Assembly: GCF_008801575.1 (NCBI RefSeq)
Contig: NZ_VZPL01000049.1
Span: 1-34,132 of the forward strand
Reading direction: 5' to 3'
DNA length: 34,132 bases
Source: Xanthomonas cissicola
GTDB lineage: Bacteria > Pseudomonadota > Gammaproteobacteria > Xanthomonadales > Xanthomonadaceae
Part shown: positions 1-7,908 of the stretch, one piece after another
Position numbering within the stretch: position 1 is the first letter of the stretch
Layout: the number at the start of each line of letters is the position of its first letter
Program-made: the position numbers and the translations under genes
Notes under the pieces: generated by a model
Databases searched by the model: none
What the model saw: the letters and a program-made list of their open reading frames with translations, nothing else
What the model was told of the DNA's origin: nothing

Positions 1-1
1 C

Positions 2-106
2 GGCCTGGCCAAAAACACCGCACACGTGCTGACCTTGTTTGCGCTCTCCAATCTGTGGATGAAGCGAAAGCAGTTGCTGCCGGCTATGGGGAGCGTGCGC
101 CTGTAA
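2..106 (+). pseudogene. IS transposase, C-terminal 34 residues (IS5-like), cut by window edge
   Basis: Frame 2 reads from the window edge to a TAA at 104-106. The tail contains AKNTAHVLTLFALSNLWM followed by a basic stretch, which resembles the C-terminus of IS5-family transposases common in Xanthomonas. Only the end is visible, so completeness cannot be judged and the family name rests on recall of the tail. The IS terminal repeat should lie in about 110-200; I could not define it because the other end is outside the window. Confidence 0.55.
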
Positions 107-269
107 ACCAGGAAATTCCCACGGAAAGCGCCAGAAATGGCGAAATTCCAAAGATTCAAACGCCACTCTTCGGAACGACGCGACATCCCGCACTCTCAGG
201 CCTCGTTATTCAGACCTTCCCTAGCGATCCCCTCCCACGCGGCGCACGACCGTGCAGGAGCGCACGCGC

Positions 270-2198
270 TCATCGCAAGCGCGAGAACGCACCGATCCCT
301 GCGATCGCCAGCCGCTCGGCGGGCACGGCAGTTTCCGCGAACGACAGCCGCAGATAGCGGATCTGGCGGACTTCTGGGAAATTCAGCCGCTGGGTCGAGA
401 GCGCATAGGCGATGTTGGAGAGCTCGCCGGCGCCGGCCGGCTGCCAGTGTTGGCCATCTTCGCTGGTTTCGACGCGATAGCCCTTCGGCGGCGCCGCACC
501 GGTCATCACTGCGCGCGAGGGCGTGAGACTGAACCCAGCAACCTGACGCGACGCGCCGAGGTCGATGGTCGCCTGCACGGGATGGCCCGGCGTCGGTGCG
601 GGCGTGATCCAGATCGTGCTGGCATCGTCGTCGAGCAAGGTCTCCGCCCCTGGCGCGCTCGCCTCGACGATGCGCCAGCCGGCGGTGGACAGCACGTCCG
701 GTGCATTCGCCGTCGGCCGCGCGACCGGCACCGGCGCAACGGCGCGGAACAGCGCGAATTCGCTGATCGCCGGGCAGACCGGCGCCTCGAGCACGACCAG
801 GCGCACCCGGCGTGCGGCGATCGGGCGCTCCAGGCGCACGATCCGCTGTGCACCGATGCACTGCGCCTCGGCCAGCCGCCGCCATTGCCCATCGACCTCG
901 GCTTCGACCGCGAAGCGGGTAACGCGCACGCCCAGCGGCAGATACTCCCGCAACCGGATCAGGTCGAAGCTGTGCACCGTCGACAGTTCCAGCGTCAGCG
1001 TTGGCGTGGTGACCTCGTCCGGCGTGGACCAGTAGCTGTCCGGCTGGCGATCGAGCACGCGCGCCGGCTCGAACCCGGCACCGCGCGAGGCGCTGGCACT
1101 GGCCTTGGCGCCCTTGGCCAGGTCGATGGCGAAGCTGGCGCGGATCGCGTCGCCGAAACTCTGCAGCACCGCCACGTCGTGGTCGGGGATGCGGCCGCGT
1201 CGGTCGGGCGGCAGATTGAGGTTCATGTTGGTACCGCGCGCCACCGAGGTGTCGAAATAGCGCACCAGATTCTCCGGGCTCCGCACCTTGCCGTCTTCGT
1301 CGGCGTGATAGAACCAGCCCGGACGGATCGACGTATTGGTTTCGGCCGGCCACCACAGCGCTCCTCCGCGCACGCCGGAATTGCCGTTTTCCTGGGTGTA
1401 CGGCGCATTGGGCATCGTCGGCCAGGATGGATCGCCGGCGATGCCATCTTCGTTGCCGCCCCACCGGATATCGGCACCGAGCGGATCGAAGGTACATGCC
1501 ATCGGCTGATGCTGATGCACCAGCTCGATCATCCGCGGCCAGTTGTAGTACGCAGGCGCATCGATCTTGCGCGATTCGCGCGCCCCACCGTAATAGCCAT
1601 CGCCACCATTGGCGCCGTCGAACCAGAACTCGAACAGGTCGCCGTAACCTGTGCAGAGTTCGACGATCTGTTTGCGGAAATAGTCCAGATAGCCGGGGCG
1701 GCCATATTCTGCGTGGTTGCGATCCCAGGGGGAGAGATAGATGCCGAAGGCCAGGCCGCCGCGTCGACACGCCGCGGCCATCTCGCCGACGATGTCGCCC
1801 TTGCCGTTTTTGTAAGGCGAATTGCGGATGCAATGCTCGGTCAGGCGTGTCGGCCAAAGGCAGAATCCGTCGTGATGCTTGGCAGTGAAAATCAGCCCTT
1901 TCAGATTGCCGGCCTTCGCAGCAGCGACGATCTGATCGGCTGAAAAATCGCTAGGATCGAATTTGCGCGGATCCTCGTCGCCATAGCCCCATTCCTTATC
2001 GGTGAAGGTGTTCATCGCAAAATGCACGAAGGCGTATTGCTCCCACCGATGCCAGCGCAGCTGGCGCGGGCTGGGCACCGCACCCCACGGCGCCGGACCG
2101 TTGGCACGCGGCGTCTGCGCAATGCGCGCTGCCGACGCGCCGAAGCTGGCGGCAGCGGCCACCACACCTGTGGCAAGAAAGGTACGACGATCGATCAT
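270..2198 (-). CDS. Alpha-L-fucosidase, GH29, exported
   Basis: Predicted 642-residue glycosidase that releases alpha-L-fucose from glycans. The N-terminus has DRRTFLATG followed by an alanine-rich hydrophobic stretch, a probable Tat-type signal, so it likely acts in the periplasm or outside. The GH29 barrel follows: KHHDGF near residues 107-112 and FEFWFDG near 189-195, where Asp194 fits the family nucleophile. The region after about residue 360 looks like beta-sandwich, discoidin-type carbohydrate-binding modules. The start was chosen at 2198 because it begins the export signal and has GGAAG 8 nt upstream; the frame is open another 140 codons upstream without family-like sequence. A role in plant xyloglucan or N-glycan breakdown is inference from the genus. 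The gene lies alone between two IS sequences. Confidence 0.9.
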   Translation of the reverse strand: MIDRRTFLATGVVAAAASFGASAARIAQTPRANGPAPWGAVPSPRQLRWHRWEQYAFVHFAMNTFTDKEWGYGDEDPRKFDPSDFSADQIVAAAKAGNLKGLIFTAKHHDGFCLWPTRLTEHCIRNSPYKNGKGDIVGEMAAACRRGGLAFGIYLSPWDRNHAEYGRPGYLDYFRKQIVELCTGYGDLFEFWFDGANGGDGYYGGARESRKIDAPAYYNWPRMIELVHQHQPMACTFDPLGADIRWGGNEDGIAGDPSWPTMPNAPYTQENGNSGVRGGALWWPAETNTSIRPGWFYHADEDGKVRSPENLVRYFDTSVARGTNMNLNLPPDRRGRIPDHDVAVLQSFGDAIRASFAIDLAKGAKASASASRGAGFEPARVLDRQPDSYWSTPDEVTTPTLTLELSTVHSFDLIRLREYLPLGVRVTRFAVEAEVDGQWRRLAEAQCIGAQRIVRLERPIAARRVRLVVLEAPVCPAISEFALFRAVAPVPVARPTANAPDVLSTAGWRIVEASAPGAETLLDDDASTIWITPAPTPGHPVQATIDLGASRQVAGFSLTPSRAVMTGAAPPKGYRVETSEDGQHWQPAGAGELSNIAYALSTQRLNFPEVRQIRYLRLSFAETAVPAERLAIAGIGAFSRLR

Positions 2199-2585
2199 TG
2201 GCGACTTCCGACTTTGCACAAGTTTCGATCTTAGCTTTTCCAACGGCGAAGCGTCCTCCCACCAAGCCAAAAGCGGTTGTGCAAAGGACCGCGTGCGGGT
2301 TGGCCCCGGGGCGGATGGCGTTGGAGAGCGTGCGAAGCAAACCGCAGCCGTTCGCGGCTTGACGGCGGCCTGCCTCAGAACATTGATGCCTTCAGCCCTA
2401 TGGCATCCGCGGGAGGCGTCCCAATCTGCTCCTACAAGCCACCATGTACCGCCGAAAGCAAGACAGCGTGACGCTACCGGCGCTGCCGTTCCAGCTTGCC
2501 TGCCGTCCGAGGGTATTCGGTATCTTGGGTGGATGATGACCCCGCTGACCGTGATGGGAGCTTTCTGGGTCAGCTCGATGCTCAG
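2199..2585. other. Intergenic region upstream of the fucosidase
   Basis: 387 bp between the fucosidase start and the IS3 remnant. Both strands have open frames, but none has a recognisable domain, a good ribosome site or sensible composition. It should carry the fucosidase promoter; no convincing -35/-10 pair could be picked. Confidence 0.5.
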
Positions 2586-2647
2586 CGCGTAAGCTCCCCC
2601 GATCCGCAGACACCGCATAAGTAGATCTTTCTGGCATCTTTCCCAAG

Positions 2648-2767
2648 TCAGGAGGCAGGACGCTTACTCCACTCGTAGTAGCCGCTGGCCGATACCTTCA
2701 GGCACCGGCACATCAGCCGAATCGGAAACTCATCGCGGCAACGTTCGATCACCTGATACCTCAGGGT
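2648..2767 (-). pseudogene. IS3-family transposase OrfB, N-terminal fragment
   Basis: In the frame overlapping the end of orfA the minus strand reads TLRYQVIERCRDEFP and then RCLKVSASGYYEWSKR before a stop at 2648-2650. This is the typical start of IS3 OrfB, including the SxSGYYxW segment. The integrase core with the DDE residues is missing, so the fragment cannot catalyse transposition. In intact relatives OrfB is made as an OrfAB fusion by frameshifting at the end of orfA. Confidence 0.75.
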
Positions 2768-3048
2768 GATCCCTTTGCGAAGAACGTCGCCGCTTCTCGC
2801 AAAAAATCCCGTTCCTTCTTCACCCGCGCCAACTCGCGCTTGAGTCGAGCCAGCTCCTCGTCCCGAGGCGTGCCACTGCCGCCGAATGCGGCCGTCCCCG
2901 GGGTCTGCGCCTCGCGCTTCCAGCGGGTCAGCAGGGTGTCGCGAATCCCCAGCTCCCGGGCCACCTGGGCACAGCTGACGCCGGGCTGGCTGGCCTGCTC
3001 AACCGCGCCACGCTTGAACTCGGCAGTGAACTTCCTGCGCTTTGACAT
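2761..3048 (-). CDS. IS3-family transposase OrfA
   Basis: 95-residue protein starting MSKRRKFTAEFKRGAV. An N-terminal helix-turn-helix (residues about 8-50, with QVARELGI and a downstream TRWKRE) binds the IS ends. It is followed by a leucine-rich helix (about 65-90, LARLKRELARVKKERD) typical of OrfA dimerisation. The ATG at 3048 is preceded by GAGGAG; a GTG two codons upstream is possible. Length and layout match intact OrfA, but its partner orfB is destroyed, so it is at most a regulator of related copies. Confidence 0.8.
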   Translation of the reverse strand: MSKRRKFTAEFKRGAVEQASQPGVSCAQVARELGIRDTLLTRWKREAQTPGTAAFGGSGTPRDEELARLKRELARVKKERDFLREAATFFAKGSP

Positions 3049-4009
3049 GAACACTCCTCATGGCCTTGATCGGCCTTCTTGTAAGTGTCCGTGAAAACGG
3101 GGGTGAACCCAACGTCGGGATGTCCAAGAAGGTCATGATCTTCTCGGCTTGGCTGGCGGCGCGGAACAGGGTCTTGGGGTCATCGGCCAGAGCCTTCATC
3201 CAAGACTGCAAGTAGGCGGCGTGCTGATCTTCGTGCTCTTTGCCCAAGCCAATGCCCAAGCGCTCGGAAATGAAAAGGCTGGACAGCTCTGCAACCAGTT
3301 CCTCCTTCGCGTAATCCTGGCTGCCGAAACGGCCAGTTTGGTCTCGGTCAAGCCGATGCTTCGCGCCAGTCCAGTGGGACACCTCGTGAAGCAAAGTGGC
3401 CTGGTAGCTCACGTCGTCGCTGAAGGTGTGGTGCTTGGGCAGGTGGATTGAATCTGCGGCGATGGAGTAAAAGGCCCGGTTCCCGCCATCGTGGTGGATC
3501 TTCGGTTGGTGCCGATCCAGCAGCTCCCGAACCCGCAGGTTGCGGACCGTCTCGGGCATGACAAAGGGTGGCGGGGGCTCGGGCATGCCGTCGATCTGGC
3601 TGGCGTTGAACACCGTCGCAACGAAGACGGATGGGCCTTGGTAGCCCTTCTCTTCGCCTTCAGCGGGAGGCTGCTCGCCCTCCTGGGCCTTGCCCGTCTT
3701 CGAGAAATCCCAGTAAGCGATCTGGTGGCCCATTTCCCCTCGGCGCACCTGTCCGCCAACGGCCAGCGCTTGCTTATACGTCAGCCACCGGCTGTCCTCG
3801 TAGCCGTTGACCAGCTGCGCCCCTCTCAGGATCAGGGTGTTCGACCCGCGATACTGCTTGCCCGTGGTGGGATTCCAGGGCCCGTTGATGGAGCCGTTCG
3901 GCGGGGCCTCGCGATCATTCCATGGCTGGCGCCAGGGGATGGTTCCCTGCTGCATGAGGGCGAGCATGCGCTCGGCGGTGGCTTGGATGAGATCGGAATA
4001 CTTGGACAT
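2999..4009 (-). CDS. ArdC-like antirestriction protein, 3' end replaced by IS sequence
   Basis: Residues 1 to about 299 are an ArdC/TraC-N-type protein: an N-terminal ssDNA-binding domain (start MSKYSDLIQATAERML, then GTIPWRQPW and GSNTLIL) and a C-terminal zincin-like domain with the metal motif HEVSHW near residue 215. ArdC proteins protect incoming DNA from host restriction. The native frame runs to TFLDIPTL at about 3112 and then enters the IS3 end, adding a foreign tail of about 37 residues up to a stop at 2999. Known ArdC proteins are about 300 residues, so little may be lost and activity is possible. The ATG at 4009 was chosen (GAGG upstream); a TTG at 4024 is an alternative. It is the last gene of the element's minus-strand series. 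Confidence 0.8.
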   Translation of the reverse strand: MSKYSDLIQATAERMLALMQQGTIPWRQPWNDREAPPNGSINGPWNPTTGKQYRGSNTLILRGAQLVNGYEDSRWLTYKQALAVGGQVRRGEMGHQIAYWDFSKTGKAQEGEQPPAEGEEKGYQGPSVFVATVFNASQIDGMPEPPPPFVMPETVRNLRVRELLDRHQPKIHHDGGNRAFYSIAADSIHLPKHHTFSDDVSYQATLLHEVSHWTGAKHRLDRDQTGRFGSQDYAKEELVAELSSLFISERLGIGLGKEHEDQHAAYLQSWMKALADDPKTLFRAASQAEKIMTFLDIPTLGSPPFSRTLTRRPIKAMRSVHVKAQEVHCRVQAWRG

Positions 4010-4076
4010 GGGGTGGTGCCTCAAATCTTTTTCAAACGCCTGCGCCTCTTAAGCAGGTACTTGTGGGTGGTTGGGT

Positions 4077-4322
4077 TTAGAACTCGAAATGCAGATCGAC
4101 GGATTTGCGCTGGTCCAGCAGACGACGCACCAAGTCGGCGATGTCGTTTTCGCTGCGTAGCCCCTCGTCTCCTGGCTTGCCTTGCCTGATGTGCAAACCA
4201 AATGCGGAGCGAATCAGGAGGAACTGGGGATCAAACTCGGGGCCCTCGGGGCCTTCCAGATTGGACAGACCGATGGCCTCCTCGTGGAAAGCGTCTTCGG
4301 GGAATGGGTGGGGCGATGGCAT
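4077..4322 (-). CDS. Small acidic protein of unknown function
   Basis: 81 residues, start MPSPHPFPEDAF, proline- and glutamate-rich N-terminus, then RSAFGLHIRQGKPG and a C-terminal amphipathic helix DIADLVRRLLDQRK ending in LHFEF. I do not recognise a family. The ATG at 4322 has AAGGAG about 10 nt upstream; a TTG 12 codons further up is less likely. It lies 71 bp after the helicase gene and 67 bp before the ArdC-like gene on the same strand, so it is probably co-transcribed with them. Its low pI would suit a protein that binds a DNA-binding partner, but this is speculation. Confidence 0.6.
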   Translation of the reverse strand: MPSPHPFPEDAFHEEAIGLSNLEGPEGPEFDPQFLLIRSAFGLHIRQGKPGDEGLRSENDIADLVRRLLDQRKSVDLHFEF

Positions 4323-4393
4323 GGGTGGGGGCTCCTTTGCTGGGATACCCCTTTGCAATACCGCGGCCTGGGGAAAAGTAAAGGCCTGCGCCC

Positions 4394-6274
4394 TTACTTT
4401 CCTGCCGCTTTCTTTTTAGCGCCCTCGGCCTTGCGGCATTCCCGTGCCTCCGTCTCGCGTTTGTCCTGGCACACCCAACCTGCAGCCTCCTTCGCCTGCC
4501 TTGCGCGGGTCTCGCCGCGTTCAGCCTGAACCTGCTCATACGGCGTGGTCGCGCTGAACCCAAACATCTCGCGGATCTCCGATGGTGTTTCCTCCCAGTC
4601 CTTTTTTAACAGGGCTTCAGCCCGAGCCACGCTGGCCTGGTTGGATTCATCGTTGGCGGCGCGCATGGCGCTTACCTCGGCCTGCCGCTGCTCGGGGGTC
4701 ATAGAGGCCAAGCGCTTCTGGGCGGCTTCCTCCGCACGCTCCTGGTCAGTTTGCTCCCCCTGCCAGATGCAGAGGAAGCAATCGGCCTGCTCTCCGTTGA
4801 TCCGGCGATTGGAGGGCCGCCCGCGCAGGTGCCCGGCGGTCTTCAGACCGCGGGTGAACTGGCGTTGCGAGAGGATTTCCTCGGCCTCAAAGCCCTTCTT
4901 TTGGCACCAGGACACGTAGCGGGTGTGCATGGCCTTGATGCTGCTCCACTGGCCGCTGCCTGCGGCTTCGCCAAACGAAACTCGGTCCGAATGCACCCAA
5001 CTGGCGATGGAATCGGCGTTGTGGATCACGGCTTGTTTGTAAGCACGAGCAGCCTCCGGCAGCTCGTGGTCGGCCATGAAACGGCCGCGTGCCACGACCC
5101 GGCGGGCGCCTTCCAGCATCCAATCGAGGAACAGCTGTCCTTCCTCGGCAAGCAGCTTTTTGTGGAAGTCTGGGATCCGCTCGGACTCGGGGATCGCGTG
5201 TGCCCATTCCACGATGGAGAGGCGTCGGGCCACCCCGCCAGACTTGTCACGGAAGAACGGCGCGGAGTTCGACGTGATGATCCACTTCGCTTTGGAGTGG
5301 TAGTTCAAAACGGACAAGTGTTTGCGATTGATCCCGATGCCGTTGCCACTGACCAGGGTCTTGAACGTGCCTTCCTTCCAGCGGTCGCATTCCACCTCAT
5401 CGACCAAGATGAGGTTCGCGCCGATGATGTGCTCCAGCGCGAACACGTCGCTCAACGTCGCCAGATCCAGGCGGGCTACCTTGTTGTGCATGCCTTCCAC
5501 CGCCTCGGCCAGGCTGCTTTTGCCGGAGCCCGCCGCGCCGTGCCACCAGGCTGCCATCTGATAGCTGCCCGGAAGCAACGTCATGCCGCACTGTTCCTGC
5601 ACCAAGTCCCGGACGCCTTCGTCAGGCAGAGCCCGGGCCAGAAACGTCGACAGCAGGCTGTCGGCAGGCAGGGGCTTAAGGGTGTAAGCCTGGCCATGCG
5701 CGGCGTTGGTGGTGATGTTGATCGCGTGAGTCATGCCATAGCGCGGTGCTGGGGCCAGGGCGTGGATGCTGTCTTTGTTGATCTCCAGGTAAGCGTCCTG
5801 GCAAGGCACCAGCGAACGGCCTTCCAGTTGCGGCAAGGGCGCTTGCTGGCCCAACCGGGTGCGTGCGTAGGCCCAGAGCCCGGCGGCGGTCTTGTCGCAA
5901 GCCTTGGCGGGGATGTTGGTGTCCAGCCAATCGGACGCCAGGCCCTGCCCCTTGCCGCCATGGACCATGGACCAGTGGTTGGTCTCCCAACGATAGATCA
6001 GCGTGGACTGGGTGGCCCACTCGTCGCGGACGCTGGCCCAGAGGTTGCCGTCCAGGCCGAGCTGGAGGTGGCGGGCGTAGAGGAAGTCCAGGCTCTCCGG
6101 GCGCAGCTCGCCTTTGTTGAGCTTGGCCTGTTTGTGCCGATCCAGTGCCCGATGCTCCACTTTCAGGTTGCTGGAGAACTCCTCGCGATTCCTCTCCCAG
6201 TGCTTTTCGATCAGGAAATGAACGTTTGCGGGCTTGACGGCCGACGGATCTTCGGCAACATTAAGTTTAGACAT
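4394..6274 (-). CDS. P4/D5-type replicative helicase (superfamily 3)
   Basis: 626-residue replication protein. A superfamily 3 ATPase domain is clear: Walker A GAAGSGKS at residues 246-253, Walker B LILVDEVE near 288-295, sensor WIITSN near 331-336 and a likely arginine finger in GGVARR near 346-351. The first 230 residues would be the D5_N-type region; no archaeo-eukaryotic or TOPRIM primase motif was recognised there. The C-terminal 130 residues are highly charged and probably helical, with a likely DNA-binding part. Such proteins initiate replication of phages, satellites and plasmids by binding origin iterons and unwinding DNA. The ATG at 6274 has GGAG about 10 nt upstream; an upstream in-frame extension lacks family-like sequence. 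The iteron array lies 5' of this gene, beyond the small Arc-like gene. Confidence 0.87.
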   Translation of the reverse strand: MSKLNVAEDPSAVKPANVHFLIEKHWERNREEFSSNLKVEHRALDRHKQAKLNKGELRPESLDFLYARHLQLGLDGNLWASVRDEWATQSTLIYRWETNHWSMVHGGKGQGLASDWLDTNIPAKACDKTAAGLWAYARTRLGQQAPLPQLEGRSLVPCQDAYLEINKDSIHALAPAPRYGMTHAINITTNAAHGQAYTLKPLPADSLLSTFLARALPDEGVRDLVQEQCGMTLLPGSYQMAAWWHGAAGSGKSSLAEAVEGMHNKVARLDLATLSDVFALEHIIGANLILVDEVECDRWKEGTFKTLVSGNGIGINRKHLSVLNYHSKAKWIITSNSAPFFRDKSGGVARRLSIVEWAHAIPESERIPDFHKKLLAEEGQLFLDWMLEGARRVVARGRFMADHELPEAARAYKQAVIHNADSIASWVHSDRVSFGEAAGSGQWSSIKAMHTRYVSWCQKKGFEAEEILSQRQFTRGLKTAGHLRGRPSNRRINGEQADCFLCIWQGEQTDQERAEEAAQKRLASMTPEQRQAEVSAMRAANDESNQASVARAEALLKKDWEETPSEIREMFGFSATTPYEQVQAERGETRARQAKEAAGWVCQDKRETEARECRKAEGAKKKAAGK

Positions 6275-6332
6275 TGTAGTTAGCTCCAACGAACCCTCGC
6301 CCTGCCAGGCGGGGGTTTCGTATTTGTGGGGG

Positions 6333-6500
6333 TTAGGCAACTTGCGGCAAGGCGTTGTCGAGGATGCGCCGCAGCTTTTCACTGGGAGAAATCCCCGAAC
6401 GCTTGGCGTCGGCTTTCAGCCGTTCAATCAGCGCCCGTTCCATTCGAGCATTGAACGGGTCTTTCCGAATCGAGGACTGAGGGGTTTTCTGCGGCTGCAT
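6333..6500 (-). CDS. Small Arc/ribbon-helix-helix-like protein
   Basis: 55 residues, start MQPQKTPQSSIRKDPFNARM. The core DPFNARMERALIERLKADAK followed by RSGISPSEKLRRILDNAL has the strand-helix-helix pattern of Arc/MetJ-type DNA binders. The ATG at 6500 has CGGAGA 6 nt upstream; an ATG 11 codons further up is possible. It sits between the iteron array and the helicase gene, 58 bp from the latter, a common place for a copy-number or promoter repressor. The repressor role is inference. Confidence 0.7.
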   Translation of the reverse strand: MQPQKTPQSSIRKDPFNARMERALIERLKADAKRSGISPSEKLRRILDNALPQVA

Positions 6501-6579
6501 GGAATCTCCGTATTGCTTGTGTAATACATCCAAGAAAGCAGGTTTCCGAACAACGTCAAGCCCAAAGCGAAAAGAAAGT

Positions 6580-6940
6580 TTTTAGTTGCTGGTTAACTCT
6601 GCTGCTGGTTTTCTGCTTTTTCTTAAACCAGCACCCAAACCAGCAACTAAAAACACTTCAAGTGATTGATATTTATTATTTTTGTTCAAAAAATAAGCTA
6701 ACTGCTGGCTTGCTGGTTTAAAATTTAAATTTTACGCTCGCACAACGTCTCAACGAAGATTGATATTTTTGAACCTCTTCACTCTTTTTCATCACTGAAG
6801 AAAAGTCGAATAAATTAACCAGCAAACCAGCAGAAGTGGGAAGGCCTTGCCCTGTATGGCTTTAGCTGCTGGTTTGGCTGCTGGTTTACGGCTTGAGCGT
6901 TAACCAGCAGAGACGTTAACCAGCAGAAAACGCTAACAAC
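6580..6940. other. Putative replication origin of the element
   Basis: A 600-bp stretch without a convincing gene (6501-7103) holds a segment far more AT-rich than its surroundings. 6655-6740 and 6760-6816 contain TTTATTATTTTTG and AAATTTAAATTTT runs and would melt easily. Iterons flank both AT-rich cores. Together with the neighbouring superfamily 3 helicase this fits an origin of replication with a DNA-unwinding element. No DnaA box matching TTATCCACA was seen. The origin call is inference from layout. Confidence 0.65.
6587..6925. repeat. Iteron array AACCAGCA, 12 copies in both orientations
   Basis: The 8-mer AACCAGCA or its complement starts at 6587, 6603, 6626, 6638, 6711, 6817, 6825, 6867, 6879, 6902 and 6918, with a one-mismatch copy at 6703. 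Copies come in close pairs, spaced by 8, 8, 12, 12, 16 and 16 bp. The last pair is embedded in a 14-bp direct repeat CGTTAACCAGCAGA at 6898 and 6914. This matches the layout of replication iterons bound by plasmid or P4-like initiators. Confidence 0.9.
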
Positions 6941-7053
6941 ATGGATACGGATGGATTCTTTTTCGCATGGTTTTACCAGTGAGTGGCAGGAAATAAGCGC
7001 CCGTTACCCGCGGGAGAAACAAAAGCAAAAGCAGCTCAAGGCAAAAGCGCCTG

Positions 7054-7084
7054 GGAGGCAAATGCGAGGCCTCCGGCCTTTTTT
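7054..7084 (+). terminator. Rho-independent terminator, plus-strand direction
   Basis: GGAGGC at 7054-7059 pairs with GCCTCC at 7069-7074, and a nested AGGCC-TCC-GGCCT hairpin at 7067-7079 runs straight into six T (7079-7084). The T run is on the plus strand, yet every gene around is on the minus strand. It would end a plus-strand transcript coming from the iteron region; no plus-strand gene was found there. Confidence 0.65.
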
Positions 7085-7103
7085 CACTCACCAAGCGTCG
7101 CCA

Positions 7104-7781
7104 TCACTCGTCGTTTGCAGCCTCGCAAGCTCCGGCCACCATGCCTACGCGGGCCATGTCCAGGTAGCCACCCGGGATCTGCCCTTCGCTAACCGCCAGG
7201 CGAAGCCGGCGTGCCGCCTCCTCCCCATAAGCCACGAACACCGGGCCGCAGGGCGGCGCGTCCCCAGGTGTTCCGTCCTGACGGCAGAACTTCAGCCTCC
7301 CGCGCTGGAACACAATGGCGCTCGTGGCAGGGTGGTTGAGCACGTGGTCCTGGAACCAGGCCGTGTCGGTCCTGGCAAACACCAGTGCGATGCCACCGCT
7401 CGGGTGGGTGGCCAGCTTCTGCATCCAGGCATTCTGTCCGCGGCCGAACGGCGGGTTCATGAAAACGAAGGCGTCTGCGGGCCAAGGCGTCGCCAAGCCG
7501 TCCTCAATGGGCGTCAGCATCCGACCCGCCGTGGGCCAAGGCATGTCTTCCGGCGTGCACGGATCGAGGTCAAACGGACCCAACCCCGTGAAGCATTCTC
7601 GCGGGCTCCCCCAGATCAGCTCCGGTGGCGTGAGCCAGGTGTCCGTGGTCTGCACTGCCGGCAGGCGGTCGTAACCGACCATAGCGGCGGCAAGCTTGGT
7701 GGATCGAGGGATGGACGTGGTCTTGCGGTCCTTGGGCAAACACAAAGCGGTGGTCTCGGGGGTGTGGGCAACAGCATTCAT
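7104..7781 (-). CDS. Phage-type DNA N6-adenine methyltransferase
   Basis: 225 residues. The order of motifs fits the phage Dam family: DTWLTPPELIWG (about 47-58), FDLDPCTP (70-77) and the catalytic FMNPPFGRG (108-116, the NPPF box), then LVFARTDTAWFQ and QRGRLKFC. It would methylate adenine in DNA using S-adenosylmethionine. No restriction endonuclease lies nearby, so it is a solitary methylase, plausibly protecting the element or marking its origin. The ATG at 7781 has CCGGAGA 7 nt upstream, much like the leader of the small Arc-like gene; a longer frame exists upstream but without such a site. Confidence 0.87.
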   Translation of the reverse strand: MNAVAHTPETTALCLPKDRKTTSIPRSTKLAAAMVGYDRLPAVQTTDTWLTPPELIWGSPRECFTGLGPFDLDPCTPEDMPWPTAGRMLTPIEDGLATPWPADAFVFMNPPFGRGQNAWMQKLATHPSGGIALVFARTDTAWFQDHVLNHPATSAIVFQRGRLKFCRQDGTPGDAPPCGPVFVAYGEEAARRLRLAVSEGQIPGGYLDMARVGMVAGACEAANDE

Positions 7782-7908
7782 GGCAATCTCCGGTGGTTGA
7801 AGTTTTCTGAGCAAAGCTTCGCCATCACGGCCTGGGAGCCGCGCTCTGCGAAAGGGGTTGAGGGATTGGGCCAAGCTTGGCCCGGACTACTTCAGGCGTG
7901 TCAGGCCA

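Larger units (their letters stand above)
2586..3111 (-). mobile_element. IS3-family element remnant, most of orfB deleted
   Basis: Read on the minus strand, the element starts with a terminal sequence at about 3091-3111 (TGGGTTCACCCCCGTTTTCA). It continues with orfA and the first roughly 40 codons of orfB, then breaks off near 2648. At 2587-2600 a short terminus-like sequence (TAAGCTCCCCCG) matches the outer end of the IS3 copy at 33866. About 48 bp between the orfB stop and this end resemble neither. The left end lies inside the ArdC-like gene. The exact outer borders are uncertain by a few bases, and no target duplication could be identified. Confidence 0.7.

Noticed and set aside
252-1943. 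563-codon plus-strand frame opposite the fucosidase
   Set aside because: Arginine-rich shadow; the minus frame has full GH29 motifs.
4751-6283. 510-codon plus-strand frame opposite the helicase
   Set aside because: Shadow frame; the minus strand carries intact Walker motifs.
6587-6925. Repeat cluster considered as a CRISPR array
   Set aside because: Units are 8-14 bp, in both orientations and with irregular spacing, and no cas genes are near; iterons fit better.
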